This document shows positions 46,001 through 57,917 of a stretch of 64,000 nt of DNA, in pieces. The stretch spans positions 672,541-736,540 of the forward strand of contig KN834773.1 of NCBI GenBank assembly GCA_000827265.1, in the 5' to 3' direction. Position 1 is the first letter of the stretch. Every line of letters begins with the position of its first letter. The notes under the pieces are model-generated. The model was not told the origin of the DNA. It made no database searches and was given only the letters and a program-made list of their open reading frames with translations. Made by a program: the position numbers and the translations under genes. The DNA comes from Collybiopsis luxurians FD-317 M1. Its lineage: Eukaryota > Basidiomycota > Agaricomycetes > Agaricales > Omphalotaceae.

Positions 46001-48632
46001 GATTACTACTAAACCCATATCCATAACTCCGCAGCCCAGGCCCATCCGACAGCGGACTTTCCTCGTCCTCACTATGTGCAAACACTGGAGAAGACAGCGT
46101 ACCTCCAGACCCATTCGTATCTACGTCGGACGTCATCGTTATAGCAGGATGTCTCCGCTCTGCAGTAGTGATATGCGTATGCGGAATACCAGACTCGCGC
46201 CGTTTCTCCTTCTGTTTCTTCTTCCTCTTTCTCTTCTTTTCGACAGGTAGGTCACCAGCGTCAACCTCGTCATACTCATCCTCAGACGCCGCTCCATCCT
46301 CGTCCGTAATATCCTCATCAAGATTCTCGCTTGCAGCTTCACTAGGCGGCCCACTCGGTATATCCGATAAAAGGTGGGCCGGTGCGGTTGCTGTTGCCGG
46401 TGCTTTTCCCTTCCCCTTATCCATGCCCGAAGCGATGTGAGCCAAAGATGATGTGCGTTCCTTTCCTTGTACGACTCTCGGAGTTGGAGCAGGTGGCGGC
46501 AAAGGCTTAATTTGCAACATGATCTTTGGTTTGGCCAACAAGGGCGAAATGGGCCGTATAACCGGTGACGTCCTCGTCGAGCTCGCTTGAGAGCTATAAT
46601 GAGCGCCAGAGCCACTTTCGATATAAGATGAGCCCGCCACTGCTGGTGTCTTGGATGAAGAAGGTACTCTACCGCCACCACTGCTACCACCTACACCTGC
46701 ACCGGCGGTAATAATCGTCGTCGTCGTCGAGCTCCTAGACGGTTTCGAAGAATGTGTTGTGACCGCCGAACCAGCGGGGGTACCATTTCCCACATGATTG
46801 GAAACAATTTTGCCCAGCGAAGCCGTTCTCCCATGGTGGTTTGTTGATGGAGCTTGGTTGTTGCTCCATTCAGCGGTAGCGGCAGCATTGGAAGACTTGG
46901 TCGTTATGCGTGTTTTGAATTTCGCACATACGATGCGCGCGCTGGACGTTTGCTGTTGCTGCGACATCTCGCTTGCAACTCGACTGATATGATCGGCATT
47001 ACGTATCTCTGCGAGTGAGTCTAGAGGGAGAGTTTGGGTGGTCGATGTCGGGGATTCCTGAAAATTAGGATTTACGTTTCTTAGTGAATAGCAAATTACC
47101 CTAAGAAAAGAAACAACCCACTGAGTTTTCCTTCTTCAAATGCAGTACACCGTCCTTGATGAAAATCCATCGCTCTCGCCACTCGAGCTGGCCGCCCTTC
47201 TTTCGAGAGTGGCCGCCGCTACTGGCGGAAGGGGCAGCGGCAGCAGTTACGAGACTGGCCTTTGACGACAAAGGCATCGTAGCACTTCGTCCCAATGACG
47301 GGCTATCCAGATGACTCGCAGAATGGCCGTGTGCGCTTTGTGACGCCATCGAAGTTATAAGATCCAGCTCACTTCCCATCGACTTCTTCGCCTTATTTCG
47401 TGGGGCTGGATGTCGCAGACCAAGCGCAACGTCGGGGGGAGCAAGCGCAGGGACCTTCATCGGGACAGGTCCGCCGGCAAGCACATCCAGCGTCCTACGA
47501 GCAGACTCGGCATGCGGGTTAATCGACTTTGCCATGTAGACGCCGTCCAGTGCGGTCTTCAAAAGCTCTTCCACGGGAGCATCTTTCCGCGTCCCTGCAT
47601 GTCTCCGGGCCCCTTCTCTAACTTCGGCTACTGCCCGAGGCTCCCGAAACACTACTCGGAGAGCTTTCACCCAGCCTTCCCAATATGGTTCAATATATTT
47701 CGACGTAACTTCTCGCGGAAGCTTGGCGACAACTCCTAAACGGTGGATCTCGAGCAGTTCGTAAGGCTTCAATTCATAGTCCTGAACTGTATAGTGCTTT
47801 TCGAGGATTTGACCGGTGGAGAAGCGGATGACAGTAAGAAGACGAGGATGGTAAGTCGAGAAAGAGCCTCTGGGAATGGCCGCGGGATTGATCTTGGTGA
47901 GTGCCCTGGAAGTAGCAGACGGAGGCAGCGCGGGGGATTGTTGATCAGCTAAAGGTCGATCGTGAAAGCCGAGATATTGATTCCGGTTGGCCCGCCGGCC
48001 CCTACGAGGCTTAGAGTCAAGCTCAAGCTCCAACTCATCGATATCAGTGCCTTCTTCGGAGGATTCCCATTCATCGTCCTCCTCATAGCCCATACCTATG
48101 ACCTCTCCCTCCGCTTCTTGAGTCTTGAAAGGATCGTAATCACTTTCATCTCCCTGATCTCCATTGCCAATAGGCGCAAAGGTGATGGGGGAGATGGGTC
48201 TTCCGCGACCTCTGCGTTTCCTGCGTTTGGGTTTCTCTTCTTTCACTGGCTCATCGAGATTATGTCCGGGCGCACGAGCAGGATTTCCATCAACCGGCGA
48301 AAATTCAGCAAAAATGATGGGAGAAGCCGGACGTCGTGCGGGTTTAGTCTTCGGCTTCGTAGGGGGATTTATAGGTGGCAAATTGGGACTCGGAGAAGGG
48401 GGGCTACCGATAGAGTTATTTGCGATACATTTGGCCAAAATCCAAGATTTGACTTGGGTGATTGTCCAGGACGAATCGACATGGGTTACAAGCCATTGAT
48501 CATAAGGAACTGAAGGCGAAATTCCATTGAAATCAGTAAATAAAAATTGAGCAGAAATTCCATACCAAAACGACAAGCAACAGTCAGCAACTTGACCTGT
48601 TTCTCTTCTTTTTCTTGGAAGCCAGAGTCCAT
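43082..48632 (-). CDS. Very large signalling-type protein with RA-like N-terminus and split PH domain
   Basis: Four exons, about 1,780 residues. A 67-nt first exon (48566-48632, MDSGFQEKEEKQVKLLTVAC) joins in phase to VPYDQWLVTHVDSSWTITQVK + SWILAKC, a ubiquitin/RA-like beta-grasp pattern. A charged region follows, then HPRLLTVIRFSTGQILEKHY and YELKPYELLEIHR, possibly a second such module. A PH domain begins WRERWIFIKDGVLHLKKENS, continues LPLDSLAEIRNADHI and RIVCAKFKTRI, is interrupted by about 370 Ser/Gly/Asp-rich residues, and resumes at ESEWIVLDLGDDF + AFKSFLRVIHRYAP, the last strand and C-terminal helix. The remaining 800 residues are Ser-rich and disordered. RA plus PH suggests a small-GTPase- and phosphoinositide-dependent adaptor at membranes, similar in plan to Grb7/10/14 and RIAM but not clearly orthologous. 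CpG-rich, no lesions seen. Confidence 0.8.
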
Positions 48633-50328
48633 AACCTCAAGCTCGCCCTCAGCCTTTTATCGCTTCCACCGCATACAACTAGTTGGAAATGACCGCGTCT
48701 ATGGAATGGCCAATATCGAGTGAGAGTAAGAGACAAGGCAGTGGAGGGTACAGCTGGTCGTGGTCCAAATCGTCGAAAAGCAACGGACGCACTGGTCCCA
48801 ATACAAAATCTAACTCCGGCCGGCAAATTCCCCAGATAAGTAGTCCACGTGACTTACGCGTAAATCTTCCCAGGCCCCGCGCGGGTCCCGCATCCGCGAA
48901 TTCTAATAATTTAAATAAATATCTATTGAATACATATCAACCCCTTAAAAAGATGCATATACTCAGAAAAGCATGTACGAGCCAGCACTTTGGTGTGAGC
49001 ACTCTAACAGACTCACCTCCTTTTTGGCGCGCAACCCTAGATAACTAGCTTGACTCGCGGTATGCACAAACGTCAAAAGTTGCAAAAGACCCGCTATCAC
49101 CGTTCAAAAAAAAGCCAAGTCAAAAGACAGCTCACCCCCTCCATCAATTCGATCTGTAGTATCATCACCAATCTACGGCCATCTATCTGCCCATGTACAT
49201 AGCTCAATTCCCGGCTCATATTAATGTATCATTTAGAAATACAAATATAAATATACAAATCATTCGAGGCGGATACGAGGGAGTTGAGATCCTTGAATAG
49301 ATAGATTCACCAAGTATACTGAACAAGTTTTATAATACACTTCCCAGTCACGGCACTATCGCATCGCAACACCCAGAGTCGATCCGAATAGACTTTCTAC
49401 CCACTCGTACAGTAAAAAAGTGCTTCTAAAGATCTGCCATTTTACCGAATTCAGTTCCCAGTCATCAAGAATTATTCGTGCGAGAACTGCATGATTTTGA
49501 TTTTGCGTTGCTTTCCCAAAAATGGGTCACATTGTCATTCAGGTTATGCGAAGTCATACCGAGCCTATCAGTGAACAACAGAATCCTATTCCTCACAAGT
49601 CCAGTGCACCAACACCGCGATGCAGTGTCCCCCTTCCCAGTGCATACAACGGGTCCCGTTCACGATCACTCTCCCATGCTCCCCGGAGCTTGGCAAATCC
49701 CTCAAAGTTTTTATAGAAGTACGCGCTCAAGATACATCCATACCAAGACTCCATGGGAACCTGACGCCCAGGTCCTGAATCCATACATTCAAGTTTAGCT
49801 GTATGCATTCAATGAGAAAACTTTAACAACGGATGCTGATTCTCATACTCGAAACCCATTGGCAGGCAGTAAACCGAGCTTTTGATCCATCCCCATCTTT
49901 CATCTCCATCTACGTACGGTTTTTCTTTAATCCGATCATGTCGTGCTCCTTCATTCAGTAGCAGAGTCACTCCGCCAGTCTCCTTTCAGCTGATACAATA
50001 TATACTCTTCGCAAGTATCGTGTTTGGGTTGTATGAATGTAGTTGCTATATCCGACAACGAACGTGTGTCGCAACTCACCTTCGTGGGGGCGCTTACTAC
50101 TTGCAGTACAATACATGCATGTCAATTAAAGGGCTGTTGTCGTTGCATGCTCGATATAACTATAACATTCTTCAATCGCCTTCGTCGTACAGTCGAAGTC
50201 CACGGGAGCTGTGCCACATCTCACCGTGCATCGCATATGAAGTAAAAGTGGTACTAGTAACCCAAAAAGGAAACAAGTACATACCCATATCTAAAGTAAA
50301 AAAAATAAATCCTCGGACTCAACGGCCT
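48633..50328. other. 1.7 kb intergenic
   Basis: Holds the promoter of the RA/PH gene (minus strand, just after 48632) and the 3' flank of the GMC gene. Open frames at 49478-49798 and 49882-50424 lack motifs and splice logic. ACAAATATAAATATACAAAT around 49240-49259 is an AT-rich run. No gene supported. Confidence 0.4.
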
Positions 50329-52724
50329 TCACGCAGGATCTTCTTTGATCATGACAGCTGCGCGTTCCGCAATGGCATAGGTAGGTGCTTGAGTGTGAGC
50401 GCTGGGGATGAAAGGCTGCAGTAAGAGCAAAAAGAAAGATGTGTGTCATTAGTCAAAGTGAACCAAAAAGAAGAAAAAAGAGAAGAAGAAAAAGAAAGAC
50501 TCACAAATATTGAAGCATCAACCACCCTCAACCCCTTCACACCCTTGACTCTAAAATCTGTATTCACAACCCCATACCCCGCATCCGCCCGAGTCATTGC
50601 CGCCGTCCCAACAGCGTGCGCAGAACTTCCAGTATTACTTCGAATATACGCATCCAATTGACCATCGTCCGTCGCCCAAAACGACACATTCGTCCCAGGA
50701 ACCATTAGATTCTCCAGGTCACCCACAACGTACCCATCCCATACAGGAGCTTGGAGGAATTGGATACCTGTCCTTACTGCTTGCCTCATCGCGAGGATGT
50801 CGAATTGAGCGGAAAGGAATCCTGGGTTGATCAGCGGTGGGGTAAAGGGGTCTGTGGTGTTTAATAAAACTGTCCCACCTGGATAACAGATAATTAGGAA
50901 TGTATTAAAAAATGAAAGAGAAATACACGAACGAGATACCGGCGTCACTACTCTAGTCGTTATCCCTATATAATGACCAGTAGGAGCGACACTGATATCT
51001 CCATTCTACAAAGTTCCATCGTAAGTTCTAGCCAAAACATCCTTGGCACAGAAAAAAAAACATACCGAAAACCCAAGCTCATAATGTGCCGTATGCTTCC
51101 CAGCGGCAGGATCACCCCCCAATTCACTCAACACCGACTCGTTTAATCGTGCAAACAGCAGATGACTAACAAAAGTATCCACGAGCGGCCCTTGTCCCCT
51201 CTCACTCCAAAGCTTTTGCAACGATGCCGAAAGAGTAGCATTTCGGTATATTTCATCGAACGTACGGTTTCCACTGACAGGCCAATTGTTCACCAACCGT
51301 GGATGATCGGTAAAGTTTTGGCCTACGCTAGGAAGGTCGATGAGGGGTTTGATGCCAAAGGAAGAGAGGTAGGTTGAGTTTCCTATGCCAGAGTTCATGA
51401 GAATTTGTGGAGTGCCGATGGTTCCTGCGGATAGAAGGACTTCTTTCGAAGCTGTCACTTGATGTCGCGAACCTTGGAAATTATTTTTTAGAAAAAGATA
51501 AATTCACGGAACATGAAACAAAATTAACTGACCACTAGACGAGCTGGTAAATTCTACAGTAGTCAGTGTCACTGACTTATCATCGTCTTTGGAAGTGTTA
51601 GGACTTTGGATGATCCTAGTGACTCGAGTGTTGATCAAGACATGAAGATTGGGTCTGTTGATGTATTTAGGACCTAGGTAAGACGTAGCAGCGCTACTGC
51701 GATTTCCCCCGTTAATCGTTGCTTGTAACCATCCTGTTTCAACACCAGTCAGCGTTGAGACTGTGTCAAGTAAAAAAAGTGCTCGCCTAGCCCAAGCGGA
51801 ATTCCAGAATTCATATCAAGATTGAATTGAAAGATCCCTCCGAGTTCCGAGGATGCTTGGATAATCTTTTCATTAATGGACTGAGGGAATCCCGCGAGAC
51901 TGACTGCATTGATCCCGTTCAAGCTGTGAATCGAAGGGTCGTATTGACCAGAAGTATTATGATGATCAGCTGGAGGAGTCCATTTTTCATTCTAAGTTCG
52001 TCTATTCAATGCAATCGCAAAAGCCGATACGACCGAATCGGATTTCGAGAATAAAACTCACTCGACGAAAAAATGTTTGTACGTTTTCCCAAGTCCAACC
52101 AGAGTCCCCCGTGACGCTAGCAAGACGATTGAAGTCATCTTCGGAGCCGCGGGTGTAGAACATCCCGTCTGTATACATAGGTAGGTAAGAAGGGAAGTCA
52201 GGCGACGCGCGCGAAGGCATATTGAATGCATTGAAAAGTACGATACGAACTGACAGAACTGCTTCCACCAAGAATGTATCCTCTCGCGTATGCAAGCTCT
52301 CTTCCATTTAGCCCTTCTTGAGCAGTCGTTGTGTAATTCCAGTCATACTGGGGGTGGGGCAAGGTACAAAAGAGCGGGATTTCCGTAGGAACTGCACCAA
52401 TATTGCTGGTGGAATGATCAAAAAAAGACATGATTGTGTTCGAATGAGTCTGTCATACCTCCCTCCGGCTTCTAAAACTAAAACAGAAGTGTCGATATCT
52501 TCTGTGAGTCTGTTTGCTAGGACGCTCCCAGCGGTTCCTCCTGTAAAGAATACGCAGAGGTGGATTATGACCGGCTTTTATGAATTGGAAAACATACCTC
52601 CGATGATCACAAAATCATATTGACCTGATGTCGGGAGCTGAGCGGCATCTTCGTACAAATTCGCATTGCAAAGCAGAAAAGAAGAAAAAATTATCAGGAT
52701 TGGAGGAAAAATATGCTTCAGCAT
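50329..52724 (-). CDS. Secreted GMC oxidoreductase (aryl-alcohol oxidase-like)
   Basis: About ten exons. The ATG at 52724 gives MLKHIFPPILIIFSSFLLCNA, a signal peptide. The FAD-binding start is QYDFVIIGG spliced to GTAGSVLANRL...VLVLEAGG. The GMC signature region reads GREL-x-YARGYILGGSSSVNGMF + YTRGSEDDF. The second GMC signature is KEVLLSAGTIGTPQILMNSGIG. The catalytic His lies in SSAHAVGTAAM near the C-terminus and the second active-site His in PFIPSAHTQAPTYAIAERA. All core motifs are present and length (about 600 residues) fits secreted GMC enzymes of wood- and litter-decay fungi, which oxidise aryl alcohols or sugars and make H2O2 for peroxidases. The exact substrate cannot be told from sequence. 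Several introns hold poly-T/A runs. It is CpG-rich like its neighbours. Confidence 0.9.
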
Positions 52725-52974
52725 GTTGCACAGTATAGTGAGCGATATGCAAGATTGGTTGTTCTCTTTCGCGACATTTTTAACACCGAGTTTATATACC
52801 AAATGGACAGTCCGAGTCAAGTGAGCAACCCCAAGATATTTTGGGTGATTGATCAGATATTGAGGTCATTTCAAAGTATCACTGGTGACCACCTGCCGCA
52901 GATATACGAATTACGAGAGAGAAACTTATGACTGACGTGGCGTTCTCGTTGTCCTGTTCTAGGGCCCTGGCAGT

Positions 52975-53470
52975 GGTATCGGTGGAAGGAAACAAGCGTT
53001 GATACGCCCATTTGGGTGCCAAATACAGTCACGGCCCAGTCATGCCATCGTAAGTGTATGACTCATTTGCTCGTTCGCGTCGCCTAGAGTGACGGATGTC
53101 TCAATTTTTCTTGCTCTTATCTGACTCTGAGAAGTCTCGAAATTATCTACAGTTCCGTGGATAACTTTTTTCGTCTTACAAGGAGTCAAATTGATTTACT
53201 GATTCGCGGGTCTCGACAGTGCCACTTAGGAGGTGAAGCATCATTTGGAAGATATTCGACGTAAGAATCAGCGTGTACAAGGTACTGTTGTCTTGAAACC
53301 ACGAGTGATCTTCCGTTGTCCTCAACATTCAGCCTTGACCGGACCACCCCTTGGTCATGATGCTGCAAGTCTCAGTGAAGGTCTCCAGCTCGCACTTGCA
53401 CCTTCTAATTCTATCCAAGCCGATACTAGCTGGTTCGCGGCCGCTGCTCTTAGGCTACAGGATGAGTGGG
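52975..53470 (+). pseudogene. Truncated tandem copy of the ING-family gene
   Basis: Matches the intact gene and its promoter at 54490-55390 in order. GCCAAATACAGTCACGGCC and the GACTCAT-TGCT piece are upstream. ATCTACAG, then CACTTAGGAGGTGAAGCATC and ATTCGACGTAAGAATCAGCG follow the first two exons. A jump then goes to the TTGGTCATGATGCTGCAAGTCTCAGTGAA segment, omitting about 300 nt. The start codon region is lost and the Val-Pro-Gln codons before EVKHYLEE carry a stop (TAG). The PHD exons are missing. It is direct-oriented, 1.5 kb upstream of the parent. Confidence 0.75.
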
Positions 53471-54489
53471 ATACAGTAATATGTCCGTTCCATGAGATAC
53501 GAATATGCGATGGACGCTGACCATCAGAGGGTATGACAACGGACAAGCTACGATGAATATGGGAATAGGACGGATGAAACTGTGCGTTCCGTATACAGAA
53601 TTCATCAGAGGGCTGTTTGACCAAAGGATCGACTTGCCAGACAACCTTTCCAGAACGATTCATCGTCGGAGTTGCTTTCCTTTCGGACCAACGGCTACAG
53701 CCTTAGTAACCATTTCATTCCAGAAGAATACAGGTCTGTGGGTTAATGTGTACTCCATTTCTTACGTCTCGAAAATGGAAGATTCGTCTACTGCCAAAGC
53801 TTTCTGTGCCAGAGCAATCATGGGATTGTGAAAGACAAATCGAACAAAGTCACTTGGGAGGCGATATATTCTTAAACGTTATGCAAACTGAGGGTAATAT
53901 GAGCTATGTTTATACGAATTGAAAAGCCTAGGAGAGTTTCAATACCAGAGTACTTGAAGTAACAGACATCACAAAGAATTGAGCTACATTGGCAACCAAC
54001 TCGTTAAAAACAAAAGCCAGTGAGGCCAGTACATTGCAGCCTCATATGAGTAGATTGTCCAACTCAGTACATATCCGGAAAGTACAACTCGATGATAGAT
54101 AAATGCTGGTATGACAAGGAGCTCAAAAGAAACACCTGAAACATCTAGTAATAACACTTATAGTTTCACATAGGGTACACAGATATTCTGAACGGCAAGT
54201 ACTATGTCGCCTCTCGACTCGGACTAGCGGTTTTCCCTAACCAATTGAGTCGGAAGCTTTACCGTGACAAAGGTTCAAACCTGAGAAGCATTTCTTTTTA
54301 TTACGTTGTAGAGAAATGGGTCTGTACCACCTGTAAGCGTTGCATTGAAGTCTATCGACGTCATTCAAGAGCCGACATGGGTTTCTCGACAGATAGTTGG
54401 GAAAAGACAGACAGACTCACGAAAGGCCGTGGACACTCTGGGGACAAGTTTATTTGCTAAAATTTGGATTAAGGTTTAACCCCGGGATT
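53471..54489. other. Spacer between ING copies
   Basis: Frames at 53505-53831 (plus) and 53355-53663 (minus) overlap each other and show no motif. This may be sequence displaced from the truncated ING copy or an unrelated insertion. No gene supported. Confidence 0.35.
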
Positions 54490-54705
54490 TTGGGGAGGTG
54501 GAAGTGGAATGTTGGTGGAACGTTCAAATTGAAACAAGGCGCCAAATACAGTCACGGCCGAGTCACGCTATCGTGGGATTGCGCCACGAAGTGCATGACT
54601 CATCTGCTTGTACGCGCTTATCGGCCGCCGCAGCTTGTCCCCGAACCCCCATCATCGTGCCCAAGTGGCGAATATTTCACTAATTCCTACTCTAATTTTG
54701 CTTTC

Positions 54706-56001
54706 ATGTCTGCGGCTACATCTGCGCAAAGTCTCGAGGATGCTGCCAACTTGGCTAGTGAATTTATCTACAGTTCTGTATCCAATTTTATTCGTTTTGT
54801 AATAAATCAAGATTATTTACCAAATCCCAGGTCTCGATCATGTACCCCAGGAGGTGAAGCATTATTTGGAAGAGATTCGACATAAGGATCAGCGTGTACA
54901 AGGTGCCGTTGTACTTACATTACCACTGGCAGTGATCTTCAATTCATGCCTCTTGTTTACAGAACTACAGCAACAAATTGACAGTGACGGCGCCCGATGG
55001 ATCAGGCATAGCTTACACGGGACGTCTCAAGAATCTTCTCCATCATCATCCCCCGCTCCTACGTCAAAGACTTTAGCAGGAATTCCGCTCAAGATCCAAA
55101 ACAACTATGCTGAAATTGAACGGCTCTCGAACGAGAAGATGGTCCTTGCGGAGAGGATCACTACCCTGCTGACCAGAACACGCAGTCGACTCGAGTCTGA
55201 CCTGAATAAAGTCCGGGTTCTGCAAGGAGAAGCTCCCGTCGAATCGTCGAGGGCTGCGTCAGCAGCGCCAGCCTCGACTGGACCATCTCTTGGCCATGAT
55301 GCCGCAGCGAGTCTCAGTGAAAGTCTCCGACTCGCACTTGCGCCCTCGACCCCTACTCCAGTCGAGACTCGCAAGTCTACAGCCGCCGTCGTTACTACAA
55401 CGAAGAGTAAGCGGATTTGGAACTGTCTATTTTGGATGTACTTATGGAATGTTTCTAAAGGGGGACGTCGCTCTACAGCTTCACCTTCCATCAAGCTTCC
55501 TGCTTCCGGCAGCCGTTCTATTTCTCCAGCCGCAACAGCAACAACCAAGGCTACTTCTCGTTCGAGCCGGCTGTCAAGACAGATACATCCTCCTGTCGAA
55601 GATATCGAGATGGGTGATGAGGATGCGGATGGAGATGACGATGTTGAAGAGGGCGAAGAAGGGGATGACGGTGACGATGACAAGCTCTACTGCTTCTGTC
55701 AAGCAGCTAGTTACGGAGATGTGCGCTTTATACCTTTTCTTCTACTCGATAATATGCCTGACTTGAGTGCTTTCAAGATGATCGCATGCGACAACGAGGG
55801 TAATTGTCCTTACGAATGGGTAGGTCCAACCTTTTTTGGTAACATAGTCTTCTCACTGACGGCTCTGTCCATTTTAAGTTCCATCTATCTTGTGTGGGAT
55901 TGAGCAAACCGCTCCCGGACAAGTGGTACTGTTCTGTTTGCTCGGTGAAGATGACAGTCACCGCCACCATCAATGTGGGCAGAAAGGGCAGAAAGAAATA
56001 G
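54706..56001 (+). CDS. ING-family PHD-finger protein (histone acetyltransferase/deacetylase complex subunit)
   Basis: Six exons (54706-54772, 54831-54902, 54963-55406, 55461-55720, 55778-55819, 55879-56001) give 335 residues. The N-terminal ING helix region reads LEDAANLASEFIYSLDHVPQ + EVKHYLEEIRHKDQRVQ, then a coiled coil IERLSNEKMVLAERITTLL. A disordered Ser/Ala and acidic linker follows. The C-terminal PHD finger is complete: YCFC, ACDNEGNC, EWFHLSC, WYCSVC supply the Cys4-His-Cys3 zinc ligands. After it comes a basic tail, GRKGRKK. ING PHD fingers bind trimethylated Lys4 of histone H3 and recruit NuA3/NuA4-type acetyltransferases or Rpd3-type deacetylases (Yng1, Yng2, Pho23 in yeast); which of these this is cannot be settled here. 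The small 42-nt PHD exon is typical of the lineage. Confidence 0.9.
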
Positions 56002-56293
56002 TTCTGGATGTAATGTGTATTTATGGGAGACGGATTGACGTCGGGATATTTATATGCTGAATATTTTGTTTTATTCATACCCTTTGTACTCTGTAGTTTG
56101 TAAGTTTCGTATTTGAACCGGGTTATTAGAGGTAAAATGAAACGAAATACGTAGGTAAATAAGAGCGTGTGGACAGATAAAAGCAGAACTCCGGGGTCGA
56201 GCTTTGAGGGGTGTACATTAGCGATTTATACAGCACAGGTACAGGCTTTCGCTTTTCGAATAGCCAAGAATCTTACTGCTTTTTACAAGCTTT

Positions 56294-56851
56294 TTATGAC
56301 AAAGTATGATTCATATTCGGGTATGTCAAGGGCTTCAAACAATGACCTTTGAACCGAGGATATTTTCCAGCTCCACCGCGCTCCGCTGTTTCCAAGTCCA
56401 AGTTCTCTAGACTCTGTGAGTCTGGGGAACCTATCCTTACTGAGCCGGTCCAGCACGATGAAAGTCTTAGTCCACATTCTTTGAGTCTTTGCAAACTATC
56501 TAGCTCCGCCTCCGTAAAAGATGACGGCCTCGGGAACAACATCTTACATGATTTCAGAACTGAATGACTTTTGAGGAGGTTAAGGAAAACTGCATTTGTG
56601 AATAAGGAGAATGAGGTGCTGGCAAGGGCATTGTTATACCAGGAGGGGTTACAGAGTATCTGTAGTTCCTGCAGTTGAGACCAGGAGGGGTTCAGATTGC
56701 CAGAGAAAGGTGTGAGTTTCAACAGATGCATATCTTGGAAGGGAAAGTCATTGGAGGGCCCATTTGCAATTGCCTTGCCATCTAGTTTAAAGGTGATCAA
56801 ACTCAGAGTATGGAAGGTACATTCCATCAATAGGTCAGGCATGGTTCTCAT
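56294..56851 (-). pseudogene. C-terminal remnant of an F-box/LRR-like gene
   Basis: The minus-strand frame (185 residues) reads LMECTFHTLSLITFKLDG, LNPSWSQLQELQILCNPSW, FLNLLKSHSVLKSCKMLFP and SFTEAELDSLQRLKECGLRL. Each block has a counterpart in the last 170 residues of the F-box protein at 24175-26016. The F-box and two-thirds of the protein are absent upstream (to the right), where sequence changes to repeats at about 56870. It is therefore a truncated copy, and its reading frame has survived. Confidence 0.72.
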
Positions 56852-56889
56852 TTTGAGCTCAAGTTTATCTCACTAAATACTTGATTTAG

Positions 56890-56965
56890 CAATGTTGAAG
56901 GCACCTCTTGTTAGGGTAATCACTTGTGCTTACCCTAACATTAGAGAGGTGTCTGAAACATTGCC
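56890..56965. repeat. Hairpin-forming inverted repeat
   Basis: CAATGTTGAAGGCACCTC..TTGTTAGGGTAA and its reverse complement (TTACCCTAACATTAGAGAGGTGTC...ACATTG) flank a 10-nt loop, giving a stem of about 30 bp. It marks the break point of the F-box remnant and directly precedes the telomere-like tract. Confidence 0.65.
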
Positions 56966-56995
56966 AAAAGCCCAAGGAAGTTGGTTAGAAGTTAG

Positions 56996-57076
56996 TGTGG
57001 GTTAGGGGCTGGTTAGGATTAGGGTTAGGATTAGAGTTAGTTAGGGGTTAGGCTGGTTAGGGATTAGGGGTTGAGG
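56996..57076 (+). repeat. Interstitial telomere-like tract (degenerate TTAGGG)
   Basis: A run of GGTTAG, GGATTAG and GGGTTAGG words, including exact TTAGGG hexamers, over about 80 nt. TTAGGG is the usual basidiomycete telomere repeat. Units are irregular (GGTTAGGATTAG), so this is either a decayed interstitial telomeric block or a chance minisatellite. Confidence 0.6.
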
Positions 57077-57700
57077 ATATAGTGGAGCCCCACCATAGAC
57101 TGTCTACAATCTGAAAACTGCTCATCTGGTCACATTGTGACATAGGTCAAAATGAAAGTGACTGTGCAATGAGTCATAATGGCTAGTCATGTGTCAACTT
57201 ACTTCTATGATACTGTGCATTGCAGTATATGAATCAACATGACTCTAGAATGTTCCCACACATTCTCCAACAGTTCTGAGGGTCACCAATAATATAGACA
57301 ATTACCTATTTTATATTCATCATTCTGAGCCTAATTGCTCAGGCACCGCTTTGCACCTAACCCACAATACATTATACCCAGTCTAAAAAGCAAATTTCAA
57401 GGTGCTAGCGTATTTAAGCCTAGCTTAAGCATAAAGCAAGTAAGTACTTGCAACAGCACCACTCAAACTCAATGTCCAGGGCCAGGCTCGGACTGGGTTC
57501 ACCAGATTCATGGATGAAACTGAGGCAATATTAAGGACAACTGTTGCACATTTCATGGGTGAAAATTTAATCAGTCTTGCAAAATAGACCAAATTTTGCC
57601 TGTCAGGATGTGGTATCATTTGATTCATTCCTGCGCATTGATTTTGCATCCCTACAGCTTAAGGTAGCCCATCAGAAACACTGATATCAGTTCATCTTTA

Positions 57701-57917
57701 CAGCTGATTGCAAATTGTAGGATAAATTCCACAAAATGCGCCTTTCTGATGGTGTTTACCAATAAACAAACTACCCATTTGTTGCTCCACAAGAATGCCA
57801 CCAAATGTACGGTTGTCTCGGCATTGGTGGAGCAACGAATAGCATTTTTTTTTGGCCATAACCACCATCACTGAGGTGCGTTTTTCGGAATTTATTCTAC
57901 AATTTCGCAATCAGCTG
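57701..57917. mobile_element. 217-nt MITE, Tc1/mariner-like
   Basis: Terminal inverted repeats of about 54 nt: left CAGCTGATTGCAAATTGTAG..., right (reverse complement) CAGCTGATTGCGAAATTGTAG.... A TA dinucleotide flanks both ends, as in Tc1/mariner insertions, whose repeats usually begin CAG. A second, inner palindrome (TTGCTCCAC..GTGGAGCAA with AATGCC/GGCATT) lies in the centre. No coding capacity. It ends about 210 nt before the NACHT-WD40 start. Confidence 0.75.

Noticed and set aside
47962..48513. Plus-strand 183-residue open frame
   Set aside because: It lies wholly antisense to the second exon of the RA/PH gene and shows no domain.
54240..54290. B-box-like GGTTCAAACC as a tRNA candidate
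   Set aside because: No A-box at suitable distance on the same strand and no cloverleaf could be folded.
55105..55683. Minus-strand 192-residue Ser-rich frame
   Set aside because: It is the antisense of the ING linker and acidic region; its Ser run is the complement of Asp/Glu codons.
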